Under the pieces are notes generated by a model, which made no database searches, had not been told where the DNA came from, and saw only the letters and a program-made list of their open reading frames with translations. 64,000 bases of DNA from Tribonema minus (lineage: Eukaryota; Sar; Xanthophyceae; Tribonematales; Tribonemataceae), in NCBI GenBank assembly GCA_017506865.1, contig JAFCMP010000047.1, positions 310,001 to 374,000 on the forward strand. Reading direction: 5' to 3'. Positions 45,101-55,500 of this stretch are shown here, piece by piece. The translations under genes were made by a program, and so were the position numbers. Positions within the stretch are counted from its first letter, which is position 1, and every line of letters starts with the position of its first letter.

Positions 45101-46535
45101 AGCCGCCTCGTGACATTCATCGTGCCCTGCTACGCCTGCCGCAGAAGCGCACGACTCAGGCTTCACTGTTGATGCGGCCAAGCAGCCTCCCATCTGTGCC
45201 GCCGCCGTCACGCCAGGCATACAGAGCGTGCGTCTATGCCTTCTGGCCTTCCTCCACGGGCTTCTTGGGAGCGCCGCTGCTGCCGCTGCCACTGCCCGCG
45301 GCAGCGGACGCCTTAAGGGCGTCGGCGAACGACCGCCGCTGCCCCCATGCGCCAGCGTCCCCGCCGCCGCCGCCGCTCCCGCCGCCGCCGCCGCTGCTGC
45401 CGCCACCGCCGCTGCTGCTTTCCTTGGCCTCCTCAGATGGCGCGGCTGGTGCTGCCGCTGCCGCTGCTGGTGCTGCCGCTGCTGGTGCTGCCGCTGCCGC
45501 CGCCGGTGCTGCCGCGGCTGCGTCTCCTGACGGCGTTGCAGCTGCGGACTCCTCTGCCGCTGCCGGCGCAGCAGTGGCAGCAGCAGCAGGTGCTGCTGGC
45601 TTGGTCTCTGCTGCCGGCGCCGGGGGTGCGGCGGTCTCAGCAGGTGCCTGCGGGGTCTCTGGTGCTGGTGATGCAGCAGCCTGCAAAAACTCCAGCGCGC
45701 GAGCACAACATGCCTCAGAGACACGCCACGTACGAGTGACTGTATGTATGCTGCTGGGAGATGCTGATGAAAGGGGTTGCCACAAGGGGGCAAACCGGGG
45801 TAAAAGGGGGTTTTGTGCGGGGTAAGGCGGATGCAGGGGCAGCGGTCGGACAGTATGAATACGTGATACTGGCTCACGGCAGACCCTGATGTACAGGATC
45901 GCTCGCGAATCAAGTGTGTCTCGTCATTCCGCTCCCAACACCCAAAACCTACTTCTTGACCTAGATTTGAACCCATAAAGTACAAATCGCCTACATGGAA
46001 ACAGGCAAAGGCAACAAAATGCTGAACTTCAACAATGAGGCACTGATGCCACTGCTTGAACTCAGGTCTACGTCACCTTAACGGACGGTTTCTCCCAGCC
46101 ACGCGCCGCCCGCGGCGCAGGCGGCGCCGCCGCTGCCGCCTCCGCTGCCCCCGCCGCCGCTGCCGCCGGCTCCTGCCTGTGATCGCCGCCCCTATGCTCG
46201 CCCCCCCGCCCCCCCCTGTGACCGCCCCCCTTGTGGTCTCCGCCTCTGTGGTGGTCCCCCCCCTCCCCCCTCCTGTGGTTGTGGTGGCCCTTCTCTCGGG
46301 GGGCGTGCTTGTCGCCCTTTTCGTGCCGCTCGCCGCGCTCGGCTGGCGCGTGGGGGGCGTCCTTGGGCTGCGCGGGAGAGCGGCATCAAGGGGGGGAGAG
46401 GGGGGGGGGCTCATTCATCATTCCGATATAAACCATTGTACTTGGAGTATCTAGATGCATTACTTTGATTTTGTCTGAGGGAGCGTGAAGTCCAAAATTA
46501 GGTGATCAGGTACACAAAGTTCGTGTAGTAATCCC
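42116..46535. repeat. Tandem segmental duplication, unit B
   Basis: It contains PPR-like gene B and the genuine last two exons of the LARP4-like gene. Homology with unit A ends at TTCGTGTAGTA (42,104-42,114 in A, about 46,520-46,532 in B). The order of events follows: duplication first, LINE insertion in A later. Confidence 0.85.
42259..44364 (+). CDS. PPR-like organelle protein B (701 aa)
   Basis: Tandem paralogue of gene A with the same layout: presequence MLSLTARQGWRAVRGFQLAA, Ser/Gly-rich linker, PPR-type repeats (for example PDLCAYNMALRLCRGAG, GGIAPDEVTFRCVIQASMQA), and the same C-terminus ending EQAQAQ. The linker (residues 100-170) has many indels against A, always in multiples of three; the repeat region differs at many single residues, including within helices that would contact RNA, so the two may bind different transcripts. 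It is convergent with the LARP4-like gene, whose stop is 870 bp downstream. Confidence 0.8.
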   Translation: MLSLTARQGWRAVRGFQLAAQPLRYKINSSDHTGISTIVPRIVKASASHAGAIHGSKGATYAMGIRRSCASVHSEQTTATADSQAEERPHDPSSSSPKPKSSGLPVHNAPKQSISGGGGDGLSGASSEGGKDASSSGASGRDSKGTSSSSKRANDSGKGTIGSSANNSVVSNSSSVKGTVRKGASRRGGRARDTRTSGSGKTISGDGKEVNKLTHDHDWQDLLHRIQSGHKALDSDKLKALLPAAARAGKLALVRSALAQLTDAGLATSSDRGHIVRAHVARRDTTSAELALGEMIDAGHKPELEVFHAVLGSKIRAVQSDGGPAILERMARCGAPPDLCAYNMALRLCRGAGAVQQADNILARMALGGIAPDEVTFRCVIQASMQAGDARRAVSAFRDLTARFPAFADAMLWSCHVKRVAKLEEPRDVLAEAARMAERGITIQSAALERVLLSAHARLGDRAAVKSALSQARAPVTAKTLDALVKGYAGAGDLDAAERALEALCESSASATCARLTAALVHFLQAAERARDLPRIVSWLPRVAPLGLRRLSIMVLIAVNTAHEVGDAAAADALWREAGGAADLGLYKALAPPAAEGSGGGGWTVLVDQVVQQEHAPGAAMDLSSCRIGVAHAALRAEVRQLRAQPPPAARYIFAGAATPEEHANAAAVGAVMEEAGATVSAVPESPGLFKASVPEQAQAQ

Positions 46536-49500
46536 TGGGGGGGGGGGGGGGAGGGGGGGCGCAAGGGGATTCCGTTGGCATGCCATCTTGAAGCAAAGTG
46601 TGCATTTCCAGGTATGAACACTGAGATGACGACCCTGTGCAGCGAAGTGCGCAAACCGCCTTGGAGTTGCGTGAAGGCCCTGCCTCGAACGCAGTGTCTA
46701 GTCCATGAAGGGTATTCTCAGCACGCTTGACGACTGCGTTCTTCAGGAATTGGGGTGCGACATGTCACATGAGAGACGCACAAGTAATGCTGACCCTTAT
46801 CACTCCACTACCAGCCCTACTCGGTCCGTAGCCCTAGCGCACAGCAAGTGCGCGGATGCATGCACGCACCTTGCGCGCCGCGGCCACAGCCTTCTTAGGG
46901 ACGGGGCATTATTACTCACTTATAGGGTTGCAAAAAAAAAGGTATATTTGGCCACACAAATACAGAGTATTTGGGGCGTATTTGGCAACCAGGAATACGT
47001 CGTGAGCAAAATTTAACATGATAGTATGCTGCGTGAAGGGCGTATTTGTGGGGCCTGCGGTGAGTCTGCTCAATTCCGAGCATACAGTCTGCCACAAAAG
47101 GGGCACTTGAACTCCAAAATAAACTTCAAAATACGCTTTTTGCAACCCTACTCACTTACCAACCCTACTCAGTGCATAGACCCTAACACGGCAAGTGCGC
47201 GGTTGTCAAATCCTTGGCTACCTACCTACCCCGCAGCAGTTCGAGCGAAACATGAACTGAGTGAAAGAACAACCCTAACCCTAACCCTAACCCTAAGAAC
47301 TCTTGGCGGCTCTGTACACAGCTGCCCGACAGAAGCACATGGAAGGACGAATAGCAGTGCTCACACACAGCTCTGGCAACCTAGCACCCCGCGTGCAGCT
47401 ACATGGCATGCATGCACCTTGCCAGCCGCGGCCGCCGCCTGCTTAGGGGCGGGGGCAACAGGGGGCGCCGCAGCAGGCGCTTTGCCAACGACGGCGAGTG
47501 CTGCTGCTGTTGAAGTAGGTTGCATGCGGCACCGATCAAGTGGGCCAGCGCGGCGAGCTACCAACCCAACTTTTACTGCCCTTCATAACCCTAACATGGC
47601 AAGTGCGTGGTTGCACCTTGCCGGCCGCAGGCGCCAGGGTCAGGGTTAGGAACCTGCCCTTATCACTCAGCTGCCAGCCCTACTCACTCCATAGCCCTAT
47701 CCAGCAAGCGCACGGATGCATGCACGCACCTTGCCGGCCGCGGGCGCAGCCTTCTTAGGGGCGGGGGCGGCAGGGGGCGCAGCAGCGGGCGCCTTGAGCA
47801 GCGCTGCAGCGTATGCGCCCATGGCCGGCGGCGCCTTGGCGTCGCCCTTCGCACCGCTTGGGGCCGCAGACGCTTCCTGCGTATGAGTGAACGTGAATGA
47901 ATCGCGTATTTGGTAAAGCGGCGGCGCTGCGAGTGCCGCGCAGCAGATGTAGGCGTGATATGCAGGGCACCTCGGCAGTGCGTGCGGTGGTGCGCATGTG
48001 CGGAACGCGTGCATAGGCGGTTGCGGCGGTTATGGCGGTTACATTGCCGTTGCGCCTTGGCAGCGCCCTTGCGTGCATGCGCCCGCTTGCGGTCCTGCTC
48101 GTTGCATGAATTTCGTTGCATGAATCAAGCACACTATGCCAGTATGTACATGATACGTGATGCTCTCGTCAGCAAGGCTAGGACGATGCTATGCCATGTA
48201 CAAGCGCAGGGCCGCTCCCAGTGGCACACTTACTGCTCATGTGTGCAGCGGACTGGCGTAGAGTTCACGACACGTCGCACATCGCAAAAATTGCATACCC
48301 CCTGAGGTGCGTGGTTGAGGTGCAGGTCACGCTAATAGGCCATGGGACCGACAGAAGGGAATTGTTGTGCACGCAACGCAACGCAGGCACATGAAAGTAC
48401 AGGCAGGCATACAAGAAGGTGCTGGTTTCTCATGTGCCAGCACAGGGCGCATGACAGCTGCTGCCACCTGTCACTTTTCACCTTGCTGAGAAATGCCGTT
48501 TGAGTTCAACTTGCACTTCGAAGTACAATCAGGTCTGTCTGGTCAGCGTTGCCTCATGCATTTTGCACCTTCCCCCGCCGGAAAGCTGTCGAAGAGCGCG
48601 ATAACAGCACTGCAAGTCAGCGCTCCGCGCAGTCATCCACGACAGGCGCTCTGAAGCACGAGTCCTTCGCAATGCGTAGCCCACGCTTCGCAGTTGTGAC
48701 AGCCACGCCTCACATTGCGTGCAAAACGCAACGCTGTCACACACCAACTTGCTTTGACTTCAACATATAATTGAAGTATCACCTGCTTCTTGCCCCCCGC
48801 CGCCGCGGAGTCGCCCGCAGCGGGCGCCTCCTTTGAAGGCGCTGACGACGGCGGCGCCGTGCTCTGTTTCGTCGCGTCCGCTGCCGCAGCTGCGGCAGAG
48901 GCGGGCGCGACAGCAGCGGGGCCACGCGTGCGCACCGGAGAGTTGCCTGCAGAGGCTGTTCACAACGCAGCAGGGGGCGGGGAAGGGGGGAGGAGGGGGG
49001 GGTTTAATGACCAGCAAGGCATGCACGGAGAGTTGCCTGCAGAGGCTTTTCTCCAAGGCAGCAGGGGGCGGGAAGGGGGGGGGGGGGGGGGGTAAACGAC
49101 CAGCGAGATATGATGCAGCGCCCTGGCATAGAGCATTCCATGATTTCATCGCTGTTAAGGTGCCTTTCGGTGCTTCAGAACGTCCATGGTCGTACCTGAG
49201 CATGCTGACTGACTCGGCCTGCATGGACGTATCCAGGCGCCTCGCACCGGTCTACACAGAGAGAAGATTACGTCAACGCAGCTACTTCAATATGAAGACC
49301 CACTGCATTCTTCGAGTGTCTCGATCAGCGTAAACAAGCATGTCCCGCCTGGTTGCCGTCGCCGAAGCTCATTCCACATGACCACGGCGCAGGTACTTCA
49401 ACAATTTAATTCAACAATCTACTTCATCGCCAGCAACAGCACGCAAAAGCACGGCGTTCGCTGTCGCACCCACTGCGGCTGCCATCGCCAAACATCATGA

Positions 49501-52500
49501 TGCTGTAGTCCACGGCGCCGGGCGGCGAGCACGGCCTTGCGTGCATGCCACACGACAACGTCACAGGCACTTCAAGCAACCTACTTCAGCACTAGCATCA
49601 AAGCACGCACCCGCTGCGGCTGCCGCCTGGTCGCCATCGCCGAACATCATGGTGCTGTAGTCCACCGCTCCAGCGGGGAGCATGGCCTCGCGGTGCACGG
49701 GGCGCCCGCGCCTCAGCTGCTCGCGCACCTCGTCGATGGACACGGAGCGCTGCCTCAGCAGCAGTCCGGGGTCCGCTTTCGCCTGCGTGCGACACGCGCA
49801 AGCGCAGTTTGAGAGAGCGAGTTGACAGCAGAGTGTCAATATAGCAGTCAAATGGTATGATGGACACGGAGTGCTGCCGCAGCAGCACTCCGGGGTCGGC
49901 TTTCGCCTGCAGTGCGACGAGCGTGCGAAGCCGCGGGCGCAGAGTCAAAGATTAACTTAACAGCAATCAATGGAGACCGGTGCTGGCGCAGCAGCAGTCG
50001 GAGGATATGATGGACACGGAGCAGCAGTCCGGGATCCGCTCTCGCCTGCATACGACACGCTCAAATGAAGCGTGAGAGAGCGACTCGACAGCTACGTGTC
50101 GATGGACGCCAGTGCTGGCACAGCAGCAGTCAGTGGGGGCGATGCACACGGAGCGCTGCCGCAGCAGCAGTTCAGGGTCCGCTTTCGCCTGCAGTGCGAC
50201 GCGCATGCGAAGCCGCGGCCGCAGGGTGAGAGGGCGACTCAACGCAGCGAATGCACATGTCAGTGTCAAAAAGACGGCTGGCGTCGGATCGCCCCCTCCC
50301 CCGCCCCCCCCCCGTATGTTGTTCCGGAACCACATGCGCACGTGTTGTAGATCATGACAAATTGTGAGTGCTCTTAACAACCTCCATTTTTGGAGTTGTC
50401 AACAGCGCATTTCCAGAAGCGAGTGCAACGCAAGCACGGTTGGCGCAATGTCTCGCACATGCCTCACCATTGCACGATGGGCCATCCAGTTGCTAAGTCA
50501 ACAGTCGTTGAAGTTGTGTTGAAGTTGTGCCTCAGGCGAGCGACAGCAAGGGGGATGAGAAGCACAATCTGATGATGCCTTGTGTGTGTCTCACACTTGG
50601 CTGGCAGAACATGAACATGGCGGGTATTGAAGTTCAAGACCTACCTCGAGGGCTAGCGTGTGCTCCAGGGGGTCCACGCCACCGCCGATCACTGCCACGT
50701 CATCAGCGCTCATCCCCTGTACAATGCGCAGAATCTGAGAGAGTGACGAGAAGAGAGCGAGGGGAGGGGAGTGAGGTGTGTGGCATAGAGCCCATCAGGG
50801 GGTGAAGGGTTCAAGTCATTGCATGTGGCGTTGCACTTCACTCCTCATGCGTTTCACCGGAGGTGTGGGTAGGTATTGGGGCAGTTGAGCAATGAGGCGC
50901 AAGCTGGCTGCGCACCTACACTGCGCACAACAGAACGGTACAGCGCTACCGCATCAGATACTGTGTTGCTGAGGGACGGCATTCACTCAAACTATGCTGC
51001 GCTGCTGCTGACTGCTTGAGCATCTGTTTCATGTTGGCCATCTCCTTCACGTCACGTGTGCAGACAGACGGTCGCTAGTGAACGTACAGCGCTGACTATT
51101 GCCAATCGCCATCACGTCAAGCCATGAGAACTGTGTTGAATCATAGAAACTATGTTATGCGACCAGTTGAGCCACTTTGCCTGTCATGTGACGCTCCAAT
51201 GCAGCATCGCTCAGTACAGCATCACAGTGCTCGGCCTACGTGCTCAACGTACCTCCTCCGGCTTGTACTTGGTGAACGGCCCGCTGTAGCCAAACGCCGG
51301 CACTGCCGCCGCCGCCACCGCCGCCGGCTGCGCCGCAGCCGCCTCCGCCGCCTCCCCCGCAGCCCCCCCCAGAGGGGGGAAATTAGCAGCGCTCAGCAGA
51401 TTAGGGTTCGCCTGAGCAGCGCCCCCCTGCGCAGCGCCGGGCGTCGGCGACGCGGTCCTGCGCGCGCGCCCCCCCTTCTCACTGACGCCGTCCCCCCCCC
51501 TCTCCGCGCCCTTCCCCTTCCCCTTGCTGCCGGCGCGCCCCCCCGCGCGCTCCGCGGCAGCACCGCCGCTGCCGCCGCCCTTGCCCCCTCCTCGCTCCCC
51601 GCTGCCGCCCTTCGCCGCCGCCCCTGCCGCCGCATCCTCCCTGCCGCCACCGCGCCCCGCCGCTGCGCCGCCGCCGCCGCCGCCGTCACGGCCGCCCTTC
51701 TTCCCCGCCGGCGCTGGTGCCGCCGCGCCACCCTGCCGCGGCGCCGCCGCCGCCGCCGCTGCTGCCGCCGGCGGCGCGGGCGGGTAGCGCCCCTGCGGCG
51801 CCGCCATGGGCGGCTGCGGCATGCCCATTGGGCGGCCGCCGTAGCTGCCGCCGGGGAAGGTGAAGGGCGCAGCCTGCCCGTTGAGACCCGAGGCCATGCC
51901 CCCCGGGGCCATGCTCATGTAGGGCGAGCCCATTGCGCCGGGGAAGCCGAGGATGCCGCCGGCCGCGTCTGCCGCCGCGATGGGCACCTGATGGGGGGGG
52001 GGGGGGGGGGCAAGTGGGGTTAGGGTCAGCGACGGGGGACTTGTTGGGGGGTGACGGCGCGGTGTGCTGCCAGTGGTGATGAGCGTTGCTGCAGCCATCA
52101 GCACTGCTTGACACCATTGGGGGGGGGGGGGGGGGGCACAAGTGGGGGGTGATTGCGGCAGCAGAGCAAGCTGCCCAAGACTGGCCACCAGCCACTGATA
52201 ACAATGGCCATTGCGCCTCAAACCTGACCCAAACACTCAACCTGCCGCTAGAAGCGTCAACTGCTGCAGTGAGGGCCTGGAGGGGATGGCCTGCCACGCA
52301 TAACTAGGGGTAGGGTTAGCCTCTGTGCGTTCGTGCTCGGCTCTGCGAGCCCGGCAGCACCCCTGTAAACGGTCATGCGGAGCGTCACCTCAACATCACA
52401 ACAATATAAATGACAGCTCATGCATACATACGGTATGAGTGCGCCGCAGCCCAGTCGTTCACGCACATGCCTACCAGTGTTGCCACCTGTGCTCAGGATG

Positions 52501-55500
52501 CTGAAGGTTGTGATGCAAAGCACGTAGCGGCTCCGCCTTGCCGTCAGTCACGGGCTCACGCGATCAGCTACCACACCACACACACGCATCTAAGACTTCA
52601 GCAAACAAGAGGGCATAGGCTTCTGCTACAATGTGTCGGTGAATTCACATAGATGTGACATCACAGCTGTGCTCTGCTGGGCAGCATTGAACTGATTGAG
52701 GCAGCATTGTATTGATTGCCGGCGTGCCATGACCGACGTTGGCTGAGCGCTGATGCTGCGCTGAGCTCTGATACTTCCAACCCAAACCCTGGCCCCAACC
52801 CTAACCCAAACCTTAACTTAACCCCTACCCAAACCTGACCCTAAGGTCGCAACCTCCGACGGTGGAAGCACAGTGAAGGCACATAGTGACCTATATGCCC
52901 AGCCCAGCGCCCAGGAGTGAACCGACAAGCGCAGTCAAAGGTTTCACACTCAGCGCACATTGCTGGCGTCTGACATGCTGACCCTAAAAACGCAAGCAGA
53001 AGCGCTTTTGAAGTGCATGCTCTGTACTAGCATCGGCAGAGCCACTGAGTGAAACAACGCCAGATCAGAGACTCAAATCTCAGTGTGACAACTGTGCCCG
53101 GGAACATTAGAATATAGTACTTGAAAGTATAGGGCAAGGCGTGGAAACGGCGCCTTAACCCTAACCCTAACCCTCAAGAACGCATTGCCAGGGAACGCAC
53201 TGGAAAGTGTGGCCACAGAGAGCCTGACCCTAACCCAAAGAAAACCCAGCCTGCAGGCGCGCCTTGATGCGCTTGAAAAGCCTTGCCACTCCCATCTCGT
53301 CCCTAACCCTAGATGCGCTTGCTGTCAGAAAGTCTGCCACCCATGTTGTCCCTGACCCTAGCCCAAACCCTTACCCTGGCCCTAATCCTAGCCCTGACCC
53401 CAATTCTACACCTGACCAGCCTTGAGATGCACCTTGATAGGCCATCAGACGTCTTGCCACCATGACCCTCACCCAAACCCTAGTCCTAACCCTAACCCTA
53501 ATCCTAGCCCTAACCCTAATCCTATTCCAAGCCCTTTCCCCAAATCTGGCCCTACATGAGGAAAACGCTGAATCTAACCCTATTTGAAACTTTTGAACCC
53601 GACGCTGACATCAGCATCTGCAAGACAACGCACCGGGAAGAACGAGTGCAGTATGTTCTCGCCCTTGAGGCGCCCTTGATGGGCTTGCCGCTGAACGTTT
53701 TGCCGCCATGACCCTCACCCAAACCCTGCCCCTAACCCTAATCCTATGGCCCTACACGAGGAAAACGCTAATCCTAGCCCTCCTCAAATTGACCCAATCC
53801 ATAAGGGCAGAGACGCACAAGGAAGAACAAGCGCAGTATGTTCTCGCCCTTGAGGCGCGCCTTGATGGGCTTGCAGTCCAATGTCTTGCCACCATGACCC
53901 TCGCCCAAAGCAAACCCCTAACCCTAATCCTATGACCCTACACGAGGAAAACGCTAACCCTAGCCTACTTGATCCTACACCAGTCTGTGGAGACGCACCG
54001 GGAAAAACGAGCGCAGGATGTTCTCGCCCTTGAGGCGCGCCTTGATGGGCTTGCCGTCGAACGTCTTGCTGCGCAGCGCGAGTATGGTGGACATGGCCTC
54101 CGCCTCGCTGCCACACTGCACAAACCACGTGTCGCCGACGTCGCTGCGCACGCCCTTGATGGGCGCAATGCCCTCGCCGCTGAAGATGGCTTCCACCTGC
54201 GCACGAATGCAGCGTGAAGTACGCGTTATGTTGCGACACCAAGTTTGAGGTACATGAAGATCGCCATGTAAATACTTGTGAAGTGTGCAAGATTTGAGTG
54301 TGTGCATGAGGAGTCGACGTCGCTGCGCACACCCTTGATGGGCACGGTGCCCTCGCCGCTGAAGATGGCCTTCACCTGCGCACAAATTGCACAGGTGCAC
54401 ATGATAAGCATACATGAAATTGGCCATGTGCGTGTTTCAAGTATAATTTCAGCGAAGGGTGAGAACCATGCAGGGAAAGGAACACAATCTGGGTATACGT
54501 ATACATCATGATCGCCCTGTATACTACATGCATTCAATAACCCAAGTGCGTGAAAACTTGTGTGTGCGTACGTCAAAGCGGGCTGGGTCGTGTAGATGAA
54601 GTACCAGATGGGGGTATGGAATCTCATGACAACGCGCTCACAAAAGCGATTGCAGCATACTATTTGCTGCGACGACTTGCCACCTAAGGCAGCCCTCACT
54701 GGCTCACATGGAGCAGCGGCGGCGCAGGATGAGCCCGGGGGAGAGCTCCGTTGCAACTCCAAGTTCATTCGCACCCGCATCAGTTACGAGCATTGAACTA
54801 CGCTGAGCGTTGCCGCACATAAGATCTACATCTGTTGCAGGCAGGTATATACAGCGTGCTTTTCCGGCATCGTTGTGCACGCCTGGAGAAGCGCGACTTC
54901 TGCCAGCGCTGAATGTCAGCTGTGCCTGATAATTGCTTAGAGACATGCACTGATTGAGGCAATGCTGCGGTCAGCGTAACATGTTTACGGCTAGAAGCTG
55001 TAGATTCACATAATTATACACAAATATATCTGCACATACTTCCAGGTATACCTGTTGAACTACGGCCAGGGAAAGTGGAGATCGCATGTCACAGCGACAG
55101 CTAATGAGATAAGCTGTAGTATAGCTAGACTATGGGAACTGTTGTGCTGTGCCAGCCAACATGGGATGCGTTGCGGCCCTTGAGCTGCTGGTTAGACAGA
55201 CTAACCCTAGCCCTAACCCTAACCCTAACCCTAAAGCAGCCCGTGTCTGCGAACCCTAACCCTGTAGACCGGATGGAAGCAAGGGACAGACAGCTAGGGT
55301 TGAAAGTAGCATTAAATGGCCAATGACTGCAACAGCGGCGACCACGGTTATTGGTGGAAGGCACTTGCGGCTAACCATCTTTGTCGCCTAGAGCTCTACG
55401 ATCTCTTGCTGCGTTTCCATCACGGTTGGGCGCTGCACGCTAACCCTAACCCAAACCCAAACCCTGACACCGCGCAGGCGAAGGTAGCTGCTGCTGTGGT

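Noticed and set aside
55198-55235. Chromosome end or telomere
   Set aside because: The tract is short and lies inside an intron of a continuous gene with exons on both sides.
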